A DNA stretch of 64,000 nucleotides from Bacilli bacterium (GCA_017435485.1 JAFSEY010000004.1:124001-188000), one strand, 5' to 3'; counted from the stretch's first letter, positions 28,578-37,279 are shown. The notes: generated from the sequence alone by a model not told the origin. Numbers and translations are program-made.

Positions 28578-28676
28578 CACTTAAGCAAATAGCTTAAATG
28601 TCCAACCATTGATGGGTAGACATTCAACATTGCAAAACTGAATGTTCCCGTATTATTTTATGCAAGTTTTCTTGCT
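28568..28676 (-). ncRNA. Antisense RNA B (putative antitoxin), about 108 nt
   Basis: Predicted minus-strand RNA from about 28676 to 28568, overlapping the 3' end of peptide B mRNA. On the minus strand it has a hairpin GCAAG-AAAA-CTTGC, a second hairpin with arms ACATTCA and TGAATGT, and a terminator whose 11-bp stem (arms at 28576-28586 and 28592-28602, one mismatch) is followed by ATTTTTTTATT. Order and loop sequences match antisense RNA A (second-loop cores GTTTTGCAATGT and ATTTCGCATGT). Confidence 0.72.
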
Positions 28677-28682
28677 AAATAC

Positions 28683-28711
28683 ATTATATCATTTAATTTG
28701 ATATTTGGCAA
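28683..28711 (-). promoter_or_regulatory. Promoter of antisense RNA B
   Basis: On the minus strand: TTGCCA (28711-28706), a 17-nt spacer and TATAAT (28688-28683), with extended TG. It ends 27 nt before the dusB start, facing away from dusB. Confidence 0.8.
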
Positions 28712-28737
28712 GTTTGGAATAAATGAGGATTGATAAT

Positions 28738-29721
28738 ATGAGTTTTAAAATTGGAAATATTGAAATTGAAAATCCGGTTGTTCTTGCTCCAATGGCTGGA
28801 ATTTCTAATACTAGTTATCGGAAAATTATTAAAGAAATGGGAGCTGGACTTATCTATGCGGAAATGGTAAGCGATAAAGCTATTTGTTTTGAAAATGAAA
28901 AGACTTTAAAAATGCTAGCAATGAGTGAAGAAGAAAGACCGATTGCTCAACAAATATTTGGTAGTGATATCGCTTCTTTTACTAAAGCAGCTCAAATTAT
29001 AGAAGAGAAAATGAAACCTGATATTATAGATATTAATATGGGGTGTCCAGTTCCAAAGGTGGCTGTAAAAAATCAAGCCGGTAGTGCATTGTTAAAAGAC
29101 GTTAATAAGATAAAGGAAATAGTGGCTTCAGTGGTGAACACAGTAAAGGTTCCTGTTACAGTAAAAATTAGAAGTGGATGGGATGAAAAAAATATTAATG
29201 CAGTAGAAGTAGCTAAAGCTTGTGAAGAAGCTGGTGCGAGTGCTATAGCAATTCATGGAAGAACTCGTAGTCAGGGTTATAGTGGTAAAGCTAATTGGGA
29301 TATTATTAAGCAGGTAAAAGAAAATGTTAATATTCCTGTAATCGGTAATGGTGATGTTACTAGTGCTGAAGAATTTTTAAAAATGTTAAACTATACTAAA
29401 TGTGATGCGGTGATGATTGGAAGGGGATGTATCGGTAATCCTTGGTTAATTAATGATTGTGTTAATGCTTATAATAATCTACCTATAAAAGAAGTTAGCA
29501 TAGAAGAAAAAATAGCCATGATGAAAAGACATTTAAATTTATTAATAGAGGATCAAAATGAAAAGGTAGCTATTTTAGAAATGAGAACTCATTTAATGTA
29601 TTATTTTAAAAGTTTACCTAATAATAAACCTTATAAAGTAGCATTATGTCAAGCTAAGACGAAAGAGGAAGTATTTAAGATACTTGATGAATATTTAAAA
29701 AAAGAAGCGATTTCTAATTAG
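28738..29721 (+). CDS. dusB: tRNA-dihydrouridine synthase (DusB-like)
   Basis: A 327-residue FMN enzyme that reduces uridines in the tRNA D-loop. ATG at 28738 is chosen over 28723 because GAGG lies 9 nt before it and the family opens with FKIGNIEIENPVVLAPMAG. Active-site cysteine in INMGCPVPKVAVKNQAGSALL, catalytic and FMN motifs VKIRSGWDEK, IHGRTRSQGYSG and VIGNGDV are present. Its last codons lie in a palindrome shared with the 3' end of murC. Confidence 0.93.
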   Translation: MSFKIGNIEIENPVVLAPMAGISNTSYRKIIKEMGAGLIYAEMVSDKAICFENEKTLKMLAMSEEERPIAQQIFGSDIASFTKAAQIIEEKMKPDIIDINMGCPVPKVAVKNQAGSALLKDVNKIKEIVASVVNTVKVPVTVKIRSGWDEKNINAVEVAKACEEAGASAIAIHGRTRSQGYSGKANWDIIKQVKENVNIPVIGNGDVTSAEEFLKMLNYTKCDAVMIGRGCIGNPWLINDCVNAYNNLPIKEVSIEEKIAMMKRHLNLLIEDQNEKVAILEMRTHLMYYFKSLPNNKPYKVALCQAKTKEEVFKILDEYLKKEAISN

Positions 29722-29737
29722 AAGTCGCTTCTTCATT
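29704..29737. terminator. Bidirectional terminator inside both coding ends of dusB and murC
   Basis: A 12-bp stem (GAAGCGATTTCT with AGAAGTCGCTTC, one wobble, loop AATT) flanked by A-rich sequence on the left and T-rich on the right. Both stop codons lie inside it: dusB TAG at 29719-29721 and murC TAG at 29716-29714. Confidence 0.85.
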
Positions 29738-31081
29738 TTTATTAATTAATTTTAAACATACATCGTTAATAGGTCCTGCTCCAATAGAGATAACCAAGTC
29801 ATCTTTTTGGATATTTTTATCTAAGTAATCAACAATATTATCAAATTCATCTATATAGATAACATTATTATTTTCATTTTTGATTAAGTTAACTAAATCT
29901 TCTTCTTTTACGTTATAAATATTTTGTTCTCTGGCAGCATATATTTTTGCAATTATGATATGATCAAAATTTTTAAGGATGTTAGCAAACTCATGTAAAT
30001 GATCTTTAGTTCTACTATAAGTATGGGGTTGAAATATCGCCCATGATTCATGATGATTAGTTTTTCTAACGCTATCTAATGTTGTAGCAATTTCAGTTGG
30101 GTGATGAGCATAATCGTCATAAACTTTTATGTTATCTTTAATTGTAGCTAGAAGTTCAAATCTTCTTTCAACTCCAGTATATTTTTCTAATCCTTTTAGA
30201 ATGTTTTCTGTTGGAATTTTATAGTAGTCGCAAATAGCAAAACAAGCAAGCGCATTATAAACGTTGTGCATTCCTTTAACATTTAACTTAATTAAGTGTC
30301 CATTTACTTTAAATGAAGCACAACCATTTTCATCAAAAGTAATGTCAGTTGCTTGATAATCACTTTCGTTTTCAATTCCAAAAGAAATATTTGTGCCTTT
30401 ATTAAACTTAAATAATTCTTGACAAGACACATCATCATTGTTGGTAACTAAGACATCTTCAGGATTTAATTTTTCAACATATTTTTTAAATGATGCTTTG
30501 ATGTTATCAAAAGTTTTAAAATAATCTAAATGATCAGCATCAATATTTAGGATAACTTCAGCATTAGGAAAGAAACTTAAAAATTGATCTTTAAATTCAC
30601 AAGCTTCTAAAACAAAATAATCACTTTTCCCAGTACGATAGTTACTTCCAGTTGCTTTTAATACTGCGCCTAGTTGGATTGTTGGATCCATATTTGCTTC
30701 CAACAAACATAATGCAATCATTGAAGAAGTAGTTGATTTTCCGTGAGTTCCACTAACTCCGATAGCTTTGCTAAAAGATTTAGTCATCTCACCAATAAAA
30801 TCAGCTCTTTCCATTAAAGTAATATTTTTTTCTTTAGCAGCAACAAGTTCTGGATTATCATCAGATACCGCTTTGGAATAAATAACTAAGTCTTGATTAG
30901 TTATATTTTCGTAATTGTGTCCAATAGATATTTTAATACCAGCTTTTTCTAATTTTTCGACATTGTGGTTATGTGCAGCATCAGACCCTGACACCCTTAT
31001 TCCTGATTCAAATAAATACATAGCAATTCCGCTCATGCTAGAACCACCAATACCTATTAAATGAACATAGTTATAATTCAT
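29714..31081 (-). CDS. murC: UDP-N-acetylmuramate-L-alanine ligase
   Basis: A 455-residue Mur ligase adding L-Ala to UDP-MurNAc, the first peptide step of peptidoglycan. The upstream GTG at 31090 lies within AAAGGTGA, so the ATG at 31081 is the start. Rossmann motif VHLIGIGGSSMSGIA, ATP loop GVSGTHGKSTTSS, YDDYAHHPTEI and QPHTYSRT are all typical of MurC. It overlaps the 3' end of dusB by eight bases in convergent orientation. Confidence 0.95.
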   Translation of the reverse strand: MNYNYVHLIGIGGSSMSGIAMYLFESGIRVSGSDAAHNHNVEKLEKAGIKISIGHNYENITNQDLVIYSKAVSDDNPELVAAKEKNITLMERADFIGEMTKSFSKAIGVSGTHGKSTTSSMIALCLLEANMDPTIQLGAVLKATGSNYRTGKSDYFVLEACEFKDQFLSFFPNAEVILNIDADHLDYFKTFDNIKASFKKYVEKLNPEDVLVTNNDDVSCQELFKFNKGTNISFGIENESDYQATDITFDENGCASFKVNGHLIKLNVKGMHNVYNALACFAICDYYKIPTENILKGLEKYTGVERRFELLATIKDNIKVYDDYAHHPTEIATTLDSVRKTNHHESWAIFQPHTYSRTKDHLHEFANILKNFDHIIIAKIYAAREQNIYNVKEEDLVNLIKNENNNVIYIDEFDNIVDYLDKNIQKDDLVISIGAGPINDVCLKLINKNEEATSN

Positions 31082-31169
31082 TAAAATCACCTTTTTCTTA
31101 TACTATATTATATAATTTATTAGGAAAAAAATCTACTTTTATAGATAGAAAATTTTAATGTCAAGAAAT

Positions 31170-31250
31170 GTGTCTAGATGTAGTGTCTAGCGAACAAATA
31201 AAGTTTCAACAATAACATTTGGCTTAAACACTCGGGCAAATGTTTTTTTT
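31170..31250 (+). other. Intergenic stretch with repeated 8-mer and terminator-like hairpin
   Basis: Between murC and the nrd operon (31082-31365) I see no gene. It holds GTGTCTAG twice, 13 bp apart (31170 and 31183), and a plus-strand terminator-like hairpin, AACATTTG/CAAATGTT (31214-31244), followed by TTTTTT. A short plus-strand transcript ending there is possible, but no good promoter for it was found. Long A and T runs follow. Confidence 0.4.
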
Positions 31251-31315
31251 TAAAAAAAACAGTAAACACAAAATTAAAAATAATTGTAAAATTTATTTTT
31301 TTTCTAAAAAAAACA

Positions 31316-31344
31316 TTGTTTTATCAAACCCTCTTTGATATGAT
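31316..31344 (+). promoter_or_regulatory. Promoter of the anaerobic RNR operon with flanking inverted repeat
   Basis: TTGTTT at 31316-31321, a 17-nt spacer and TATGAT at 31339-31344 with extended TG. The -10 is bracketed by ACCCTCT (31328-31334) and AGAGGGT (31353-31359), whose right arm is also the ribosome site. This may be an operator. It does not resemble the NrdR box. Confidence 0.65.
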
Positions 31345-31365
31345 TTGATTGTAGAGGGTAGAGTT

Positions 31366-33252
31366 ATGAAAAACAAAGTTTTTGATGAATTAATAGTTGT
31401 TAAAAGAAGTGGCCAAAGAGTTAATTTTAATGGAACTAAAATAGCTATTGCTATTAAAAGTGCTTTTGAAGATACGCATGATAACTTGGACGAAAACAAA
31501 GTTAATCAAATATATGAAAATGTTTTAAATAATATTTATGAAAATTATCAAGATCGTAAAACTATTAATGTAGAAGATATCCAAGATATTATTGAATATG
31601 AATTAAAAAAAGATAATATTGATGTTTATGAAAAGTTTCAAGATTATAGAACAAGAAGAGCTGCCTCAAGAGAAGCATTTAGTATAAAACAAACTCATAA
31701 ATTTGTTAAAGCAGTTGAAACAATTGGACTTACTGCTAAAAATAAATTAAATGATAAACCTCTAGAATTGATTCGTCGTTTTGGAAAAATTATATCAAAA
31801 GAGTTTGCAGTTGCTTACTTACTTGATAATAAAAGTTTAAGAAGTAATGATGAAGGAGCTATTTATATTAACAATTTAGATTGTTATTCATTAGGAAATA
31901 TAGCAGGGTGTAATATAAGTTTAGATAGTATAAAAGATTATGAATTACAAGCATATTTTATAGAATTAACAAACTTGATTATCGCTAGTGCTAAAGATGT
32001 TTATAAAGAAGTTGTTGTTAGTAACTTTGATACAATACTAAAAAGACCTCTATTAAAAGAATTAAAAAAATTATTATTAAAAAATATAAATATTTATCTA
32101 GAACCTCTAATGTTAAAAGAATATATAGATAATAATTTGTTAATTAGTTATATTGAATCAATTGAAACTATAGAGTTTAGAAATGATACTGATTTAATTA
32201 AAAATGAAGCAATAAAAAATATATTTGAAAAAGCATTTAAAAACTCATTAGATGAATTAAAAAATATTCTAATAAATAATTTAAAAATGTTATTTAATGC
32301 TTTAGATATACTGGATAATAAAGTCAAAATAACTATTTCTTTAGATAATGAAAAAAGCTTAGAAAATGAATTTATTATTAGTAATTATTTATCAGTAGAG
32401 ATTCCAAAGAAGATAATTACTAACATTTATTTAAAAAACAATTTAAATACTTTAAACTTAGTTGCCGAAGGAATATTTAATAAAAAACAAATTCATTTAG
32501 TTAATGAGGATGTAAATTGTAATTACTTTTCAACAGGTGAAAAAGTGTATGAAAATATTAATGATGAAAGTACCTCAATCGGAAGAACTATAAATGCCCA
32601 AAATACGATAAATCTTTGCAGGTGTGCATTAAAAGCTAAAAATGAAAAAGAGTTTTTTGAATTACTTTCTGATATGCTAGATATTTGTAAAAACGCCTTA
32701 CAACAACGATATGAATTACAAGCAAATAAATATAAAAATACCTATAATGTTATTTTTAATCCTAACATATTGTTTGCTTCTGAAAAAATAGAAGATAAGC
32801 AAAAAGTGCGTAAAGTAATTCGTAACGGTAACTTATACATTGGATATGTTGGTATAGTAGAAGCAGTCCTAATTTTAAATAAACAAGAAAAATTTGGTGA
32901 AGCTGAACAAAAATTGTTATTTAAAATAATTGATTTTATGAATGATAAATGTATGACTTATACCCAAACAGAAAGACTTAATTTTAAAATATGTGAAATA
33001 TATGATAACCATATATTGCAAGATTTAATTAAGATAGATAAAAGTATTTATGGGATAACTAAATTATTAGATAAATCTAAGTATGATGATATAAATGATT
33101 ATATCAATGATTTAAAAGTATTGGCTAAATATCAAGATAAAACATCTTGTTTAATAAAAATAAAATTATTAAAGAAAAATATAAAACAAATTGAAAATGC
33201 TTTAGAAGATATTTTAAAACTTAATATAAAGTATGCTAAAGTTGAGGTTTAA
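31366..33252 (+). CDS. ATP-cone NrdD-like protein without glycyl-radical domain
   Basis: A 628-residue protein; ATG at 31366 after AGAGGG. Residues 1-110 form an ATP-cone (VVKRSGQRVNFNGTKIAIAI, then INVEDIQDIIEYELKK), the dATP/ATP switch of ribonucleotide reductases. The rest follows class III NrdD: EGAIYINNLDCYSLGNIAGC aligns with DADIHIHDLSMLTGYCAGW of the NrdD at 33982, and NAQNTINLCRCALKAKNEKE with VVTINLPKIAYQATDEKD. Candidate active-site cysteines C182 and C385 are kept. The zinc-binding and glycyl-radical tail (RITGYY) is absent; the protein ends KYAKVEV. It cannot carry its own radical, so a regulatory or partner subunit is possible. It is far more diverged than its neighbour. Confidence 0.75.
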   Translation: MKNKVFDELIVVKRSGQRVNFNGTKIAIAIKSAFEDTHDNLDENKVNQIYENVLNNIYENYQDRKTINVEDIQDIIEYELKKDNIDVYEKFQDYRTRRAASREAFSIKQTHKFVKAVETIGLTAKNKLNDKPLELIRRFGKIISKEFAVAYLLDNKSLRSNDEGAIYINNLDCYSLGNIAGCNISLDSIKDYELQAYFIELTNLIIASAKDVYKEVVVSNFDTILKRPLLKELKKLLLKNINIYLEPLMLKEYIDNNLLISYIESIETIEFRNDTDLIKNEAIKNIFEKAFKNSLDELKNILINNLKMLFNALDILDNKVKITISLDNEKSLENEFIISNYLSVEIPKKIITNIYLKNNLNTLNLVAEGIFNKKQIHLVNEDVNCNYFSTGEKVYENINDESTSIGRTINAQNTINLCRCALKAKNEKEFFELLSDMLDICKNALQQRYELQANKYKNTYNVIFNPNILFASEKIEDKQKVRKVIRNGNLYIGYVGIVEAVLILNKQEKFGEAEQKLLFKIIDFMNDKCMTYTQTERLNFKICEIYDNHILQDLIKIDKSIYGITKLLDKSKYDDINDYINDLKVLAKYQDKTSCLIKIKLLKKNIKQIENALEDILKLNIKYAKVEV

Positions 33253-33254
33253 TA

Positions 33255-33989
33255 ATGACAATAGATGGTTTTAATAAATTGACTTTATTAGATTATCCAG
33301 AACATACAGCGTGTATTATTTTTACAAGAGGATGTAATTTTAATTGTAACTTTTGTCAAAATAGTTCATTAATAGAAGTGGATAAAAATAAAGGATTAAT
33401 AGATGAACAAGAAGTTTTAGATTATTTAGAAAAAAGAAAAAATATTTTGGATGGTATTGTAATCAGTGGGGGAGAACCAACTATTCAAAAAGATTTAATA
33501 GAGTTTATTAAAAATATTAAAGAAATTGGTCTTAAAGTTAAGCTAGATACTAATGGTTATAATCCAAATATTCTAAAATATTTAATAGAAAATAAATTAG
33601 TTGATTATATCGCCATGGATATTAAACATACTTATGCTAATTATTTAAAGATTATTAAGAAAAATATTATCTTAGATAAGATAAAACAAAGTATTGCGTT
33701 AATTAAAGAAAGTGGAATTGATCACGAATTTAGAACAACAATTATGAAAGAGTGTCATAAGTTAGATGATATTGTGGAAATAATTGAGTTGCTTGGAAAA
33801 AAAGAAAAATATTATTTGCAAAACTTTGTGGATAGTGATAATGTCAATTGTCCTGGGTTACATGGTTTTACAGATGAAGAATTAATTAGTTTAGAAAATA
33901 CTTTAAGAAAGTATTCTAAAAATATAAAAATAAGAGGAATTATTAATGATAATTACTTAGTTAAGGAAAGGAATGAAGTATATGTATAA
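33255..33989 (+). CDS. nrdG: Anaerobic RNR-activating radical SAM protein
   Basis: A 244-residue radical SAM enzyme that makes the glycyl radical on NrdD. The iron-sulfur motif CNFNCNFC (C27, C31, C34) and the SAM-binding GGEP are present. The opening (MTIDGFNKLTLLDYPEHTACIIF) is that of the NrdG2-type activators, longer than E. coli NrdG. It starts 2 nt after the NrdD-like gene and overlaps the real nrdD by 8 nt. Confidence 0.93.
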   Translation: MTIDGFNKLTLLDYPEHTACIIFTRGCNFNCNFCQNSSLIEVDKNKGLIDEQEVLDYLEKRKNILDGIVISGGEPTIQKDLIEFIKNIKEIGLKVKLDTNGYNPNILKYLIENKLVDYIAMDIKHTYANYLKIIKKNIILDKIKQSIALIKESGIDHEFRTTIMKECHKLDDIVEIIELLGKKEKYYLQNFVDSDNVNCPGLHGFTDEELISLENTLRKYSKNIKIRGIINDNYLVKERNEVYV

Positions 33990-36327
33990 GGTAAAAAAAA
34001 GAGAAGGAAAGACAGTTGTTTTTGATATAGAGAAAATCAAAAAGGCCATAGTTCAAGCTTTTGAAGCAGAAAAGAAAAAATATAATGATGATATTATTGA
34101 TTTAATTGCTTTAAAAGTTACTGCTGATTTTGAACCAAAAATTAAAAACAATGTGATAAAAGTTGAAGATATTCAAGATAGTGTTGAAAAAGTATTATCT
34201 GATGCTGGATATGGTGATGTAGCAAAAGCTTACATTTTATATCGTAAATTACATGAAAAAATGCGTAATGTAAAATCAACTGTATTAGATTATTCTGAAG
34301 TTGTTAATAGTTATATTAATGTTACTGACTGGCGTGTTAAAGAAAACTCTACAGTAACATATTCTGTTGGAGGATTAATTTTATCAAACTCTGGTGCTAT
34401 TACAGCTCATTATTGGTTAAGTGAAGTTTATGATGAGGAAATAGCTAAAGCTCATCGTGATGCTGATATTCATATTCATGATTTATCAATGTTAACAGGA
34501 TATTGTGCAGGATGGAGTTTAAAACAATTAATTCAAGAAGGGCTAGGAGGAGTTCCTGGTAAAATTACTTCTGCTCCAGCCAAACACTTAGCAACATTGT
34601 GTAATCAAATGGTAAACTTCTTAGGTATTATGCAAAATGAATGGGCAGGAGCTCAAGCGTTTTCATCATTTGATACTTATTTAGCACCATTTGTAAAAGC
34701 AGATAACTTGGACTACAAAGAAACTAAACAATGTTTACAATCATTTATTTATGGAGTCAATACACCATCTAGATGGGGAACTCAAGCACCATTTACTAAC
34801 ATTACATTAGACTGGGTTGTGCCAAATGACTTAGCAGAATTAAATGCCATTGTTGGTGGCAAAGAAATGGATTTCAAATATAAAGATTGTCAAAAAGAAA
34901 TGGATATGATTAATAAAGCATTTATTGAAATTATGATTGAAGGAGATGCAAATGGTAGAGGATTCCAATATCCAATTCCAACATATTCAATAACTCGTGA
35001 TTTTGATTGGTCAGATACCGAAAATAATCGTTTATTATTTGAAATGACTGCTAAATACGGAACACCATATTTCTCAAATTATATTAATAGTGATATGGAA
35101 CCTTCTGATGTTAGAAGTATGTGCTGCCGTTTACGTCTAGATTTAAGAGAATTAAGAAAGAAATCAGGAGGATTCTTTGGTAGTGGAGAATCAACAGGAT
35201 CAGTTGGTGTTGTAACAATCAACTTACCAAAAATTGCTTATCAAGCTACTGATGAAAAAGATTTCTATGCTCGTTTAGATAAGTTAATGGATATTGCTGC
35301 TCGTAGTTTAAAAATTAAGAGAAATGTTATTACTAAACTATTAAATGAAGGATTATATCCATATACTAAGAGATACTTAGGAACATTTAATAATCACTTC
35401 TCAACTATCGGTTTAATTGGTATGAATGAAGTTGGTTTAAATGCTAACTGGATTAAAGCTGATTTAACAAATGAAAAAACTCAAAAATTTGCAGTAGAAG
35501 TTTTAAATCATATGAGAGAAAGATTATCTGATTATCAAGAAGAGTATGGTGATTTATATAACTTAGAAGCAACTCCAGCTGAATCAACAACATATCGTTT
35601 TGCAAAACATGATAAAGCAAAATTCCCAGATATTATAAGTGCAGCTAAAGAAGGAGAAACTCCATATTATACAAATAGCTCACACTTACCAGTAGGTTAT
35701 ACAGATGATATTTTTACAGCTTTAGATATTCAAGATGAGTTACAAACACTATATACATCTGGAACAGTATTCCATGCTTTCTTGGGAGAAAGATTAAATG
35801 ATTGGAAGAGTGCTGCTAATTTAGTGAGAAAGATTGCTGAAAACTATAAATTACCTTATTATACTTTAAGTCCGACTTATACAATATGTAAAGAACATGG
35901 ATACTTTAATGGAGAACATTTTGAATGTCCTGAATGTGGTGGTAAGACTGAAGTTTATTCAAGAATTACGGGATATTATCGTCCGGTTCAAAACTGGAAT
36001 GATGGAAAACGTCAAGAATATGATAATAGGAAATTATATGATCCGTCTTGCGCTGGAGATGGCGTAAATCCTAAATCAAAAGGTAAGGATGTTTTAGGTG
36101 ATAAAGTTATGTTATTTGGAACTAAAACATGTCCAAATTGTAAAGTAGCTAAAGGTTTATTAGAAAAAGCTAATATTGAATTTAGTTTTGTTGATGCTGA
36201 AGAAGATGTTGAATTAACTAAATCATTAAATGTAAAACAAGCTCCAACTTTAGTTGTTATTAAAAATAATGAACAAGAAAATATTGTAAATTTATCAAAT
36301 ATAAAAAAATGGGTAAGTGAACAATGA
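33982..36327 (+). CDS. nrdD: Class III ribonucleoside-triphosphate reductase with fused C-terminal redoxin
   Basis: A 781-residue enzyme. ATG at 33973 sits too close to AAGGAAAGG, so the ATG at 33982 is preferred. Order: ATP-cone (residues 1-95); catalytic barrel with TGYCAGW and MCCRLRLDLRE cysteines; zinc cysteines (CKEHGYFNGEHFECPEC); the glycyl radical site G664 in RITGYYRPV; and a C-terminal glutaredoxin/thioredoxin-like domain from about 706 with C717-P-N-C720 and the cis-proline segment VKQAPTLV. It reduces ribonucleotides anaerobically. The fused redoxin followed by thioredoxin reductase indicates a redoxin-dependent (NrdD2-like) rather than formate-dependent enzyme. Confidence 0.94.
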   Translation: MYKVKKREGKTVVFDIEKIKKAIVQAFEAEKKKYNDDIIDLIALKVTADFEPKIKNNVIKVEDIQDSVEKVLSDAGYGDVAKAYILYRKLHEKMRNVKSTVLDYSEVVNSYINVTDWRVKENSTVTYSVGGLILSNSGAITAHYWLSEVYDEEIAKAHRDADIHIHDLSMLTGYCAGWSLKQLIQEGLGGVPGKITSAPAKHLATLCNQMVNFLGIMQNEWAGAQAFSSFDTYLAPFVKADNLDYKETKQCLQSFIYGVNTPSRWGTQAPFTNITLDWVVPNDLAELNAIVGGKEMDFKYKDCQKEMDMINKAFIEIMIEGDANGRGFQYPIPTYSITRDFDWSDTENNRLLFEMTAKYGTPYFSNYINSDMEPSDVRSMCCRLRLDLRELRKKSGGFFGSGESTGSVGVVTINLPKIAYQATDEKDFYARLDKLMDIAARSLKIKRNVITKLLNEGLYPYTKRYLGTFNNHFSTIGLIGMNEVGLNANWIKADLTNEKTQKFAVEVLNHMRERLSDYQEEYGDLYNLEATPAESTTYRFAKHDKAKFPDIISAAKEGETPYYTNSSHLPVGYTDDIFTALDIQDELQTLYTSGTVFHAFLGERLNDWKSAANLVRKIAENYKLPYYTLSPTYTICKEHGYFNGEHFECPECGGKTEVYSRITGYYRPVQNWNDGKRQEYDNRKLYDPSCAGDGVNPKSKGKDVLGDKVMLFGTKTCPNCKVAKGLLEKANIEFSFVDAEEDVELTKSLNVKQAPTLVVIKNNEQENIVNLSNIKKWVSEQ

Positions 36328-37208
36328 TTTATGATGCAATAATAATTGGAGCTGGTCCGGCTGGACTTACAGCTGCTATATATTTGTTGCGAGCTAATAA
36401 AAAAGTTTTAGTGTTAGAAAAAGAGACTATAGGAGGACAAATTTCGTCCTCTCCTTTAGTTGAAAATTATCCAGGTTATTTAAGTATAAGTGGTAGTGAA
36501 CTTACCGGCAATATGTTTGATCAATTGTTAAATCTTGGAGGAGAAGTCGAAATTGAAGAAGTTATTAAAATAACGGAAAATGAAGTTATAACTGAGGATA
36601 GTACTTATAAAGCTAAAACAATTATAGTAGCAACAGGATGTAAGCCAAGGGTTTTAGGAATAAATAATGAAGAAAATTTAATTGGAAACGGTATTCATTT
36701 TTGTGTAGCTTGTGATGGAGCTTTTTATAAAAATAAAAAAGTAGCTGTTATTGGTGGTGGAAATAGCGCCGTAATTAATGCTATTTCATTAAGTGATTAT
36801 TGTACAGAAGTAATTTTAGTTCAGAATTTAGATCATCTAACAGCTGAACAAAATTTAATTGATACTTTAAATAAAAAAGATAATGTTAAAATTATTTTAA
36901 ATGAGGAAGTAGTAAGTTATATAGGTGAAGATGCTCTTGAAGGATTTATTTTAAAAACCAATGAAGAAATTATGGTGGATGGTTTATTCTTATCGATTGG
37001 ACAGGTGCCTAATTCGGAATTTTTAAAAGATGTTTTAGATATAAAAAATAATTATATTGATTCTGTTGATTGTTTAACTAAGTATCCAAATGTTTTTGTG
37101 GCTGGAGATGTTAGAACAAAAGAGATAAGACAATTAACAACAGCAACAAGTGATGGAACAACTTGTGCTATTAAAGCAATTAATTATTTGAATAGTCTTC
37201 TTAGGTAA
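36324..37208 (+). CDS. trxB: Thioredoxin reductase (NADPH, FAD)
   Basis: A 294-residue low-molecular-weight thioredoxin reductase. FAD motif IIGAGPAGLTAAIYL, redox centre C127-V-A-C130-D, NADPH motif VIGGGNSAVINA and the FAD-closing VFVAGDVRTKEIRQLTTATSDG are present. It overlaps nrdD by ATGA. Its likely partner is the redoxin domain fused to NrdD, giving NADPH to TrxB to redoxin to NrdD. Confidence 0.94.
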   Translation: MIYDAIIIGAGPAGLTAAIYLLRANKKVLVLEKETIGGQISSSPLVENYPGYLSISGSELTGNMFDQLLNLGGEVEIEEVIKITENEVITEDSTYKAKTIIVATGCKPRVLGINNEENLIGNGIHFCVACDGAFYKNKKVAVIGGGNSAVINAISLSDYCTEVILVQNLDHLTAEQNLIDTLNKKDNVKIILNEEVVSYIGEDALEGFILKTNEEIMVDGLFLSIGQVPNSEFLKDVLDIKNNYIDSVDCLTKYPNVFVAGDVRTKEIRQLTTATSDGTTCAIKAINYLNSLLR

Positions 37209-37279
37209 AAATAAGATTTAAAAGTTAAAGTTCGGACTATAGTTTTAAATAAAATGATAACTTAATAAGAGGTATATAT

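Noticed and set aside
28723-28737. Upstream ATG for dusB
   Set aside because: The ribosome site GAGG overlaps it, and the family N-terminus fits the ATG at 28738.
31091-31365. Riboswitch or T-box upstream of the nrd operon
   Set aside because: No recognisable aptamer core or T-box motif, and the operon promoter lies downstream of the hairpin.
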